Below are positions 14,183 through 21,488 of a stretch of DNA of 40,063 nucleotides, piece after piece. The stretch is from a virus. The position numbers were made by a program, and so were the translations under genes. The stretch is from the IMG/VR virus record IMGVR_UViG_3300036760_001549, positions 1 through 40,063 of that record; one strand, given 5' to 3'. Numbering within the stretch: the stretch's first letter is position 1; each line of letters opens with the position of its first letter. The notes beneath the pieces were generated by a model. It made no database searches, was not told the origin of the DNA, and saw nothing but the letters and a program-made list of their open reading frames with translations.

Positions 14183-15471
14183 AGAAGCTCTGCTTTGTTC
14201 TCCTGATCTGTGCGGCCATTTGTCCGATCGGCGCATATGCGATGGACGGCTATCAGATCAACAGGAGAGCGCTCATCCCGCAGTCGACCAATGCCGGCGC
14301 ATCTGCGGCGCACGGTGCGATGAAAATCACCGCCATAGGCAAGACAGGTTGCCCGGGCGCCTGTGCTGTCGCGATTACGTGGGAAGCGCCAACTGTTGAT
14401 CAGTACGGCAATGCGTGCACTATTGCCACCTACAAGGTCTATCGCGGTGTCTTTCAGCCCTCCAACGTTTCCGAGCGCCTCATCGCAACAGTCAACGCTC
14501 CAACGGTCACCTACACAGATTCCACAGCGATGACTCAGATCAACGGGCACGCGGTCGATTACTTCTGGCGGATCTACGCGTGCAGCGCCGCAAACGTTTG
14601 TAGCTACTGGAAGCAGATCCCCAAAAATCATTCGAACAAGATCCAGTGGCAGACGTCCGGCACGGATTGGTACGGATCTTTCCGTCTCTTACGCAGAGAT
14701 TATCCTGGCGATTCGGTTTCTGCTTTCGCAAAACTTGATGGTTTAAATACTTTCGACGCGGACAATTTTGTTACCGGTGGCGCGGATCAGAACACGGCTT
14801 TGATTCTCCGATACGCCAGAGGGAACGATTACATCGAGCAGGCCTACACGCTGGCCGATGCCTCGAATGATTCCGTAAATGTCCCGTCGACCGCTACGAA
14901 AGCCACGGTTCCAAATCCAACGGCCTCGGGGGGCGGTAATGAGATAAACGTGTCCTGGCCTGCCGCAGGTGGAAGCATCTCCGGCTATAAGATCAGCCGC
15001 AACGGAATATTGATTGCGACCACGACTGACACTTCGATTACGAATGACATTTCCAGTCTGACCGCAAACCTGAAGTCGTGCGGCGCAGTGGGCGTCGGTT
15101 ACGGACTTCAGCTTTTGTTCTCGGACGGAACTACTTTCGGTGGCACGAGCTCGAACACGTTGTTTCGTAACGATTCACAGCCCGCAATTACTGCAACGCA
15201 AAACGGGCAGAACGCGGATCTTTCCTGGACGGCAGGCAGTGGATCCATCGATCACTATGAAGTGATCCGTAACTGGTGGGTTGAAAATCCTCCTGGCGGC
15301 GGGACGTATTACTGGAATCATCGGACATCAGCAAACACGTCCGCGCTCAGTTTTACAGACGATATCTCGGACATCCCGGCAACTCACCACGTTTGGTGGT
15401 ATCTGACAATTCACTTTTCCGACAGCTCGATTTGTGGCCCTCTCGACGGCCCGATGATCCAAAAACAATGA
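14173..15471 (+). CDS. Secreted multi-domain Fn3-like protein
   Basis: A 432-residue exported protein beginning at GTG 14173 (GGAGAAAGT upstream). It has a signal peptide (about 1-24, ending IGAYA) and then beta-sandwich domains with fibronectin type III character: 'VAITWEAPTVDQYGNACTIATYKVYRG', 'EINVSWPAAGGSISGYKISRNG' and 'NADLSWTAGSGSIDHYEVIRN'. The spaced W, Y and 'Y.I.R.G' repeats argue for three related domains (about 50-140, 245-335 and 338-430). Such modules bind carbohydrate or surfaces. It overlaps both neighbouring genes (ATGA with the peptidase). Confidence 0.7.
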   Translation: MAVKKLCFVLLICAAICPIGAYAMDGYQINRRALIPQSTNAGASAAHGAMKITAIGKTGCPGACAVAITWEAPTVDQYGNACTIATYKVYRGVFQPSNVSERLIATVNAPTVTYTDSTAMTQINGHAVDYFWRIYACSAANVCSYWKQIPKNHSNKIQWQTSGTDWYGSFRLLRRDYPGDSVSAFAKLDGLNTFDADNFVTGGADQNTALILRYARGNDYIEQAYTLADASNDSVNVPSTATKATVPNPTASGGGNEINVSWPAAGGSISGYKISRNGILIATTTDTSITNDISSLTANLKSCGAVGVGYGLQLLFSDGTTFGGTSSNTLFRNDSQPAITATQNGQNADLSWTAGSGSIDHYEVIRNWWVENPPGGGTYYWNHRTSANTSALSFTDDISDIPATHHVWWYLTIHFSDSSICGPLDGPMIQKQ

Positions 15472-16160
15472 TGATTGCAATTTTTCTTTTGTTTTCCGCG
15501 CTGCACTTTCCCGGAGAGATGCTCGCCGACGAATGGCGTTGGAACGAGAAGCCCACCGCGTACAAGAATAATAATTCGGTGGCAAAGCGATTTCTCGATG
15601 ATTTCGCCGATGATCTTGGTCGTTGGAACGGCGCGAAAATTGCCACACGGAGGTCCGCGCTCGATTTCAGATATCTCGCAGACGACGGCTCCGAATATTT
15701 CAGAACCCGTTATGGTATCGAAGTTTCCGGAGCATCATTGCAAGACTCTTATTTTCTTGACGGCGTCTTGCGGGATCTGCCTTCCTGGCAGATTGCAGGA
15801 CTGAAGAGAATTTCGATTGAGGCATGTCCGGATACGCTCGGCGGTTATTACATGGGTGTATCCGGAGAGGTGCATTTGTGCGCGGCCGAAATGCAGAGCG
15901 ATTCCTGCACTTCTGTCTGGCCCGACTACATCGCCCGGCGATTGTACATAGTGCTACACGAGATCGGCCACCACATATGGTTTGTAAATCTCCCGGAGAA
16001 GGTCCGTCAGGAATTTCAATCGATCACGATGCAAAACCCCGTAGAAAATTTTGCAAAGTTCTATGGATACGCGATCGTTTATCCCGAAGAACTCCACCAG
16101 CTGTCGCCACGACTAATGCATTTCTTTTCCGCGAAGATTTTTGTCACGAGGAAACCATGA
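15468..16160 (+). CDS. Secreted zinc metallopeptidase
   Basis: A 230-residue exported protein starting at the ATG overlapping the previous stop (ATGATG). Signal peptide about 1-20. Zinc site H164-E-I-G-H168-H within 'YIVLHEIGHHIWF', the HExxH zincin motif; 'NPVENFAKFYGYA' 20-odd residues later offers E193 as a third ligand, as in gluzincin-like or anthrax-lethal-factor-like peptidases. A cysteine pair region (C120, C138, C147) may form disulfides outside the cytoplasm. It probably cleaves an envelope or extracellular protein; the substrate is unknown. Confidence 0.78.
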   Translation: MMIAIFLLFSALHFPGEMLADEWRWNEKPTAYKNNNSVAKRFLDDFADDLGRWNGAKIATRRSALDFRYLADDGSEYFRTRYGIEVSGASLQDSYFLDGVLRDLPSWQIAGLKRISIEACPDTLGGYYMGVSGEVHLCAAEMQSDSCTSVWPDYIARRLYIVLHEIGHHIWFVNLPEKVRQEFQSITMQNPVENFAKFYGYAIVYPEELHQLSPRLMHFFSAKIFVTRKP

Positions 16161-16271
16161 ATGCGGATCGTGCTTGCCGTCCTGGTGCTTTTGCTGCTGG
16201 GCGCGCTTTCAACGCTTGCCGGGCTGCTGGCCGGCTACGCCTGGGAAAAGCGCAGAAGGAAAAAGCAATGA
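16161..16271 (+). CDS. Very small membrane protein (36 aa)
   Basis: Reads MRIVLAVLVLLLLGALSTLA then GLLAGYAWEKRRRKKQ: one transmembrane segment with a basic cytoplasmic tail. GAGGAAACC lies upstream, and the stop overlaps the next start (CAATGATG). It could be a pinholin, a small lysis regulator or a membrane anchor. No other evidence. Confidence 0.6.
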   Translation: MRIVLAVLVLLLLGALSTLAGLLAGYAWEKRRRKKQ

Positions 16272-16545
16272 TGCGGACGGTCTTCCTGGTCATCCTTGTG
16301 CTGCTCGTGGTCAACTTCGCCATTGCGGACACCGTGCGTCTGTCGGCGGCTTCTTCCGGTACTCAAAGCAGCCGGCAACGCCTCAAAATGTTCCGCCCGG
16401 TGTTCCGCCCAGTGAAACACTTTCGATTTCAGGGCCTACAACGCACGAAAGGCCGTTCCAACGCCCAAAGGGGCTCGGTTTTTATTCTGACCCGTTCGCG
16501 AACGATGCGAGCGGGTGCTGTAGCGATTTTAGGAGGAACCCATGA
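16268..16545 (+). CDS. Small exported protein, apparently frame-disrupted
   Basis: From ATG 16268 the frame encodes a good signal peptide (MMRTVFLVILVLLVVNFAIA). After about 16330 this frame turns arginine-rich and runs far into the next gene, while the frame one base back becomes protein-like: 'GGFFRYSKQPATPQNVPPGV', a proline-rich stretch, then 'KGLGFYSDPFANDASG', with a stop at 16545 that overlaps the next ATG (ATGA). That second frame has no start codon. So the gene is probably one exported, proline-rich protein of about 90 residues read with a -1 shift near 16330-16350, from sequencing error, mutation or unusual decoding. No canonical slippery heptamer is seen. Confidence 0.42.
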
Positions 16546-17006
16546 GAAATTTCAGACTTTCGAACGTCCTTGTTCTGATCCTGGTGGCTTGCACCGCCTT
16601 GATGCAGTTCGGGTGCCCAAGCGCGATCGCGCGCCGGGGCGTCAATCCATCGAGCGTTCACGACGACCTGGAATCCGTGATCGACGGATACAATACGGCC
16701 CAGGATCTGGCGCAGCAGGCCCACGATGCTGGGCTGATCCCGTCGCACGCCTGGAACGACTACGTTGTGACCGCGTCTGAAGCGGCAAACAGCGCGCTCC
16801 ATACGGCGGTGGCTGGACTGCGGGCATACAACGAAGCGCTGCAGGCTGTGGTCGACAACACGGATCCGGCGCAAAAGGACGCTCTGGCAGCCGAGGCGGA
16901 AAAGAAGAAAGCCGAGTCCGTGGAGTCTTTGACCGCGGCGAAAACCGCCATCAGCGATTTTCGGTCTGCAACCGACAAAGCAAAAACCGCAGCCGGCAAA
17001 TCCTGA
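16542..17006 (+). CDS. Helical lipoprotein, spanin-like candidate
   Basis: A 154-residue protein with an N-terminal hydrophobic segment (about 7-30) that includes L-V-A-C17, a valid lipobox. The rest is a long alpha-helical, alanine-rich, charged region ('EALQAVVDN', 'KDALAAEAEKKKAESVESL'), resembling coiled-coil lysis proteins or periplasmic lipoproteins. The ribosome binding site is strong (AGGAGG, 5 bases upstream). Position among small membrane proteins near the hydrolase and holin-like gene suits a spanin-type role, but there is no specific family match. Confidence 0.55.
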   Translation: MRNFRLSNVLVLILVACTALMQFGCPSAIARRGVNPSSVHDDLESVIDGYNTAQDLAQQAHDAGLIPSHAWNDYVVTASEAANSALHTAVAGLRAYNEALQAVVDNTDPAQKDALAAEAEKKKAESVESLTAAKTAISDFRSATDKAKTAAGKS

Positions 17007-17033
17007 GCTGCAGACATTTTAAGGGAGACGAAC

Positions 17034-17207
17034 ATGGATACACTTTTGATCTTCAGGTTGGTTGATCTCGGAATCAAATCCGGGCTTTCACTTGTTTCGC
17101 TTTTTCACCGCGCCAGCGAACGCGCCGCGCGCGAGAACCGTCCGATCAGCGGCGAGGATATTGACGCTCTGGAAAGCGAAATCAATCCGCCTCTTCAGAG
17201 AGATTGA
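17034..17207 (+). CDS. Hypothetical small protein (57 aa)
   Basis: Begins MDTLLIFRLVDLGIKSGLSL and ends in an acidic tail ('SGEDIDALESEINPPLQ'). The amphipathic N-terminal helix may lie on the membrane. GGGAGACG precedes the ATG, and the stop overlaps the next start (TGATG). No family recognised. Confidence 0.58.
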   Translation: MDTLLIFRLVDLGIKSGLSLVSLFHRASERAARENRPISGEDIDALESEINPPLQRD

Positions 17208-18688
17208 TGCGCAGGATTATTCTTCGCTCGCTTCTAGAGATGTCCCCGATTCTGGTTCTTGTGGTTGCGCTCTTCGCGTGCGCCGGCGGCGGCGGGCATC
17301 ACGGTCCGCCGCCGATCGCAGTTTGCGGAAACCACGTCTGCGAACCTGGCGAAACACCGGCAGGCTGCGCAGACTGCGCGGCGCCCGGGCCGGTCTGTGG
17401 TGATGGCGAGTGCGATTCTCCGGAGACGGCTGCGAACTGTGTTGTCGACTGCAAACCGCAGACCGTTTGCGGTAATGGCAAATGCGATGCCGGCGAGACG
17501 CAGGAAACTTGTCCTGTCGACTGCAAGCCAAAACCCGTATGCGGTGATGAACCGCTGGATCCGGATTGTCCGAAGATCACGCGCGATCACAGCCAGTGGA
17601 TATCGCTTGGGTTGTACGTGGGCGCGACGGGGCAAAGCAAGTTCGATCCCGTTGCGTTATTCCAACTGCTGAAAAAGTTCAACGCCGTCGCGATCCATGA
17701 GCTGAGCCCCTGGAACGCCGAGGACGGGTACGGGCCGTTCAAGTTCGATCCTTCAAAGAAGATCTTTCTTCTTTCCGAATGGAACGAAGATTGGTGGGCA
17801 CATTTCCGGCTGATCCTGCGCGCGGCCGCCTACTACGACCACGGCCTCGAGCTATGCCTGCTCGATTCATACGGTGGATCCCACTGGCAGCGCTACCACG
17901 GCATTGCGAAATATTCGCCGTGGCGAAACAACGATACGCGGGACATCTGCGGCGATGACAATTGTATGGGGTTTTACAATAACTGGAATCGCCAGAACCC
18001 TGCCGACAAGAAGAACTACAGGGTATTCAACTGGACCGACGAATTCAAGTGGGAAACGTACAAGGGCACATCCGGCGCCGGCGAAGCCGTGATCGGATAT
18101 ATCAAACGTACGGCGCAGGAATGCGCCGAGGTGAGGAAGGAGTTTCCGGATTTCCGTTTGCTGATTCGATCGGCAAATGAAGGCGTGAGTTACGTGGGCG
18201 CCGATGGGCGCACGATTGACTACAGCAAGAAGAAGTATCTTGACGATCGTTGGGACATCCTGGTCTCCGGTATTTTCAAGGCGGCCGGCTTCGTGGTTGG
18301 GAAAAGCTACAACTACGTCTACACCATCACCACACTTAACACAGACCAAACTTGGAACGCATACTGGCCTGAAAAGACGATGCGCCAGTTCATCAAACCG
18401 CGTCGCGTGTTGGTTACCTGGCACAACATCCAGTCCAGGAAGGACCTGGACTTCTTTCACGTGGTCTGCGGTTTTCCGTTTGGGAATTTTTATCCCTCAT
18501 CGGATGGGGACAAAGAAGACAGTGAGTACTACGACGAGATGCGCGCGATAGCCGCGCTGAAGCTGCCTTATTTTGATTACAAACTGTACGCTGAATACGA
18601 TGGTCCGGACAGATGGCGCGATCTCGATCTTAACTGGAACGTGCAGCATTACGTGCCGGCACAGGAAGCTGCCGTTTTTGCACATTGA
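17207..18688 (+). CDS. Lipoprotein with three Cys-rich repeats and a glycosidase-like domain
   Basis: A 493-residue exported protein. Signal sequence 1-24 and a probable lipidated C25 in 'ALFACAGGGG'. Three tandem knottin-like repeats of the form C-G-x-G-x-C-x-x-x-E-T-x-x-x-C-x-x-D-C at about 40-57, 64-82 and 88-106, a motif often used as spacer in secreted proteins of Myxococcota and other environmental bacteria. The remaining ~370 residues look like a TIM-barrel hydrolase: 'VAIHELSPWN', 'LELCLLDSYGG', 'YRVFNWTDEF', 'FRLLIRSANEG' and 'RRVLVTWHN' at spacing expected for barrel strands. A glycoside hydrolase acting on surface polysaccharide is plausible; catalytic acids cannot be fixed. The ATG overlaps the preceding stop. 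Confidence 0.66.
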   Translation: MRRIILRSLLEMSPILVLVVALFACAGGGGHHGPPPIAVCGNHVCEPGETPAGCADCAAPGPVCGDGECDSPETAANCVVDCKPQTVCGNGKCDAGETQETCPVDCKPKPVCGDEPLDPDCPKITRDHSQWISLGLYVGATGQSKFDPVALFQLLKKFNAVAIHELSPWNAEDGYGPFKFDPSKKIFLLSEWNEDWWAHFRLILRAAAYYDHGLELCLLDSYGGSHWQRYHGIAKYSPWRNNDTRDICGDDNCMGFYNNWNRQNPADKKNYRVFNWTDEFKWETYKGTSGAGEAVIGYIKRTAQECAEVRKEFPDFRLLIRSANEGVSYVGADGRTIDYSKKKYLDDRWDILVSGIFKAAGFVVGKSYNYVYTITTLNTDQTWNAYWPEKTMRQFIKPRRVLVTWHNIQSRKDLDFFHVVCGFPFGNFYPSSDGDKEDSEYYDEMRAIAALKLPYFDYKLYAEYDGPDRWRDLDLNWNVQHYVPAQEAAVFAH

Positions 18689-19056
18689 AACAAGAAGGCA
18701 AAAGGATATGCCCATTCGCGAACAAAGAATGTTTCGTTAAAGGAAGAGGAGCTATGGTAAGAGACAAACACGAGGATACGCTTTGCGCATTTGACAGGTT
18801 GAAAAAGCGAGTAGCCGAAGCCCGGGCGAACAAGGTAAAAGGCGCGGCGGATGCGGAGCAACTGGACGCGATCCAGGAAAAACTTGATACCCTCATCGAC
18901 GCGATGGACCTGCTGATGGAAGGCGGCGCGCCAGGGGACGCAAAGACGGAGGACCTGTTCTACGATTGCGCGCGTGAATTTGTGGATGCAGAGAAGACCG
19001 AGCGAGACAAGAAAAACGAAATCAAAATGGTCGAACATCTTCGCAAAAAGAAGTGA
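18685..19056 (+). CDS. Hypothetical protein with N-terminal CPF...C motif
   Basis: A 123-residue protein. The start is drawn at a TTG overlapping the previous stop (TTGA), because the stretch 'RICPFANKECFVKGRGAM' is typical of short phage proteins with a C-P-F-x(4)-C motif; an ATG at 18754 with AGGAG nearby would drop it and give 100 residues. The middle is a long charged helix ('DAIQEKLDTLIDAMDLLMEG'), and the end is lysine-rich. Unknown function, next to the holin-like gene. Confidence 0.52.
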   Translation: MKQEGKRICPFANKECFVKGRGAMVRDKHEDTLCAFDRLKKRVAEARANKVKGAADAEQLDAIQEKLDTLIDAMDLLMEGGAPGDAKTEDLFYDCAREFVDAEKTERDKKNEIKMVEHLRKKK

Positions 19057-19059
19057 AGT

Positions 19060-19320
19060 ATGGACGCCTTTGTTGCCGCGTTGAAGTCGATGCTGGATCA
19101 GAAAGATGTTGCCTTTATCCTGCTCGCCGTCGGGCTGTGGTACATGTGGAAAGAGAAGTCCGCCGCGCAAACAAAATACGATGAACTTTTAAAATCAATC
19201 ATGGAGTATGTCGATGTCACTGGTAAATCCCATCTCAAAGCTCTTGAACGTTTGGAAGACGATCGTCGCGAGCAAGCGGCAAAAGCATCTCCAACAAAAC
19301 CTGATGCTCCTCAAGTATGA
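19060..19320 (+). CDS. Holin-like single-pass membrane protein (BhlA/UviB type)
   Basis: An 86-residue protein with an N-terminal helix, one transmembrane segment ('DVAFILLAVGLWYMWKEKSA', about 16-35) and a long charged coiled-coil tail ('LKALERLEDDRREQAAKA'). This architecture (short N-terminus, one segment, then K/E-rich helix) is that of the BhlA/UviB and related holin-like proteins. With the SleB hydrolase upstream it may form the lysis cassette, though they are separated by 6 kb. A second reading frame is nested in its 3' end. Confidence 0.55.
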   Translation: MDAFVAALKSMLDQKDVAFILLAVGLWYMWKEKSAAQTKYDELLKSIMEYVDVTGKSHLKALERLEDDRREQAAKASPTKPDAPQV

Positions 19321-19357
19321 ACTGATAAAGCGCAGACAGCGCCTGCTGGCCGAGTAA
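19214..19357 (+). CDS. Possible nested basic small protein (47 aa)
   Basis: The ATG at 19214 lies in another frame inside the holin-like gene with GGAG 7 bases upstream. The product begins MSLVNPISKLLNVWKTIVAS and is a basic, Leu/Lys/Arg-rich helix that extends 37 bases beyond the host gene, ending 12 bases before the next gene. Overlapping lysis genes are common in phages, but this could be chance. Confidence 0.35.
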   Translation: MSLVNPISKLLNVWKTIVASKRQKHLQQNLMLLKYELIKRRQRLLAE

Positions 19358-19369
19358 CAAGGAGACAAC

Positions 19370-19912
19370 GTGGAACCCGGAGATGTTCGCGAGGAGGCCT
19401 TCCTTATGTGGGTACAGGCCGGCCCCAGCGGAGAGCACAGATCTTTTGACGTCATAGCCAAAGCAAAAGGCGTCAGCAAAGGGACGATCGTGCGGTGGGC
19501 GCAAAAGGACCGGTGGAAGCAGCGCGCTGCGGAAATAGCGGCACAGGTCGCGGATAAAAACGATTCGAGCCTGGTCAAACATAAGATTCGTCTTGCCGAT
19601 AAGCTGCAGCTCCTGATGGACCACATCGAGCAGCAAATTCCAAAGAGAGAAATAGGAAGCGCCGAGGGGGGCGCGCACGCATTTGCATCGCTCCTGAGAT
19701 TGCAAACGCAACTCCTTGATCCGGGAAAGGTGCCTGCCGATAGAATTGAAATTGCAAGACACCTGGTCCCGCGCGTTCTGCTTTCGCTGATCGAAAAATA
19801 TTCGGACGACCCGGACATGCAAAAGAAATTTGAATTGCGCCGGGCCGAGATCACGAAGATCGTAACCGAAGACCTTGTGAAGTTCGCAAACGATGACTAC
19901 AAAAAAGAATAA
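19370..19912 (+). CDS. Terminase small subunit-like protein
   Basis: A 180-residue protein with an N-terminal helix-turn-helix ('SFDVIAKAKGVSKGTIVRWA', then 'QKDRWKQRAAEIA'), as in phage terminase small subunits and Mu gp27-like proteins; the rest is helical with a long charged middle for oligomerisation. It would recognise phage DNA for packaging. GTG start with AAGGAGAC upstream. It overlaps the large subunit by 20 bases, so they are translated together. Assignment is supported mainly by context and HTH. Confidence 0.76.
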   Translation: MEPGDVREEAFLMWVQAGPSGEHRSFDVIAKAKGVSKGTIVRWAQKDRWKQRAAEIAAQVADKNDSSLVKHKIRLADKLQLLMDHIEQQIPKREIGSAEGGAHAFASLLRLQTQLLDPGKVPADRIEIARHLVPRVLLSLIEKYSDDPDMQKKFELRRAEITKIVTEDLVKFANDDYKKE

Positions 19913-21488
19913 CTTCGAGGCCCAGATCGATGCGATCCTGGCCGGCAAAGCCAAGCTTGATTTTCTGCCGTGGTGCTACGACCATATTCGTACCGAGTAC
20001 GGGAAGCTGACCTTCGACAACCATAAAGCTCTTGTGGAAATTTACGAAGAGCACCATCCCTACAAGGTGATTCTCAAGGGACCGCAGATCGGCATCTCGC
20101 AGTACGGTTACAGCCTGGCGCTCTGGATCGCGGATCAGCTCCACAAGGACTGCATCTACTACGCCCCGGACGACAACAAGCGGGACGAGTTCATGGAGAC
20201 GCGGGCGAAGATGATCATCGAACGGTCGGCGTACCTGAGAAAGAAAACGCGGACCGCCGGCAACGAGATTAAGATCGGCCAGAACATTGTGTACTATCGC
20301 GGACTGTTTACCGAGAAGGCTGCGATCTCGATCCCGAGCGACGCAAACATTTACGATGAAGTCGATTACATCCCGGCCAAGCACATGAAGGTGAGCAAGG
20401 ACCGCATCGCGGCCAGCAAAATGGGTTGGCTGATCTACTACTGCAAGGGCATGATTGCAGGCGCCGGCATCGACGAGATGTATTCCCGGAGCGATCAGCG
20501 CAAATGGCTGGTGCGCTGCCCGGGCTGCAGAAAGGACCACATTCTGGAAGAAGAGTTTCCCGAGTGCATCGATTTCAAGAAGACGGCCGTGATCTGCGTA
20601 AAGTGCGGCCATCAACTGGACCGGCAGGCCGGACGGTGGGTGGCCGAAAGGCCGGACGTCACGGTCCGTCGCGGATACCGCGTGCCTCAGCTCGTTGTGG
20701 GACAGATCAGCCTGAAGACGATTTGCGACGATTACCAGGACATCAAAGAGCAACCCTCCGAGCTGGCGGAATTTTCCGCCTCGCGGCTGGCGATCGTAAA
20801 GGCCGGCAGCCGGCAGCCGATCACGATTGCGATCATCAAGAAAAGCAAACGCTACGAACACAAGATGGTTGCCCGGGCCGCCTGGTCGTTCCTCGGGATC
20901 GATGTGGGAGACACGTGTCACCTGGTGCTCCATGACATTCTCCCGAACCGGAAGCGCCGAGTTCTTTACGCCGAGACGTGCCATTCGGATAACCTCGAAG
21001 CGCGAGTCGCTGCGCTCTGGCCACAGTACGGAATCATCTGCGGTTGCGGAGACGCGATGCCCTACGCGCCCACGTTGCGGTCAATCGCCCGCAGGTTTGC
21101 GGGCAAGTTCTTTCTCTGCAGGTATACCGAAACTGCGCCCACGCTCAGGATTGAAAAGGAGGGCGAGACCGAAGATCAGACGGTGGACGTCGTGAAAGTG
21201 GACCGCGACAAGTCGCTCGACAACACCTGCGATCTGTTCAAGAGGGACATGGTTGTATTGCCTGACGATCCGCCTCCCGATTTCGAAAAACATCTGATGC
21301 TCCTGGCGAAAGAGATTATTACGGATGGCCGCGGTAACAAGATCGAGCGTTATAGAAAAAACGTCGCAAACCACTACGGCATGGGCATGAATTATTCCCG
21401 GCTTGCATCGCTCATCAGCAAGATCAAGCCACAAAACTTTGTGGGACTCGATCCCATTTTCTTCGATCAGCAGGAAGCAATGGTATGA
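19893..21488 (+). CDS. terL: Terminase large subunit
   Basis: A 531-residue DNA-packaging motor with the ATPase and nuclease halves. The ATPase loop 'KVILKGPQIGISQYG' (58-72) is a deviant Walker A in which Lys precedes the loop, as in lambda GpA-type terminases. Walker B with catalytic Glu is 'IYDEVDY' (D155, E156). A zinc ribbon C209-x-x-C212 ... C235-x-x-C238 sits between the domains. The nuclease starts at 'LGIDVGDT' (D337, D340), with later acidic residues. This composition fits terminases of transposable and lambda-like siphophages. It overlaps the portal gene by 4 bases (ATGA). Confidence 0.93.
   Translation: MTTKKNNFEAQIDAILAGKAKLDFLPWCYDHIRTEYGKLTFDNHKALVEIYEEHHPYKVILKGPQIGISQYGYSLALWIADQLHKDCIYYAPDDNKRDEFMETRAKMIIERSAYLRKKTRTAGNEIKIGQNIVYYRGLFTEKAAISIPSDANIYDEVDYIPAKHMKVSKDRIAASKMGWLIYYCKGMIAGAGIDEMYSRSDQRKWLVRCPGCRKDHILEEEFPECIDFKKTAVICVKCGHQLDRQAGRWVAERPDVTVRRGYRVPQLVVGQISLKTICDDYQDIKEQPSELAEFSASRLAIVKAGSRQPITIAIIKKSKRYEHKMVARAAWSFLGIDVGDTCHLVLHDILPNRKRRVLYAETCHSDNLEARVAALWPQYGIICGCGDAMPYAPTLRSIARRFAGKFFLCRYTETAPTLRIEKEGETEDQTVDVVKVDRDKSLDNTCDLFKRDMVVLPDDPPPDFEKHLMLLAKEIITDGRGNKIERYRKNVANHYGMGMNYSRLASLISKIKPQNFVGLDPIFFDQQEAMV

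Noticed and set aside
15824-16780. 318-residue plus-strand frame
   Set aside because: Only the signal-peptide part near 16268 is believable; the rest overlaps the peptidase and lipoprotein genes in another frame and is arginine-rich.
19851-20984. 377-residue minus-strand frame
   Set aside because: Antisense of the terminase large subunit, whose motifs are clear; a shadow frame caused by GC-rich codon use.
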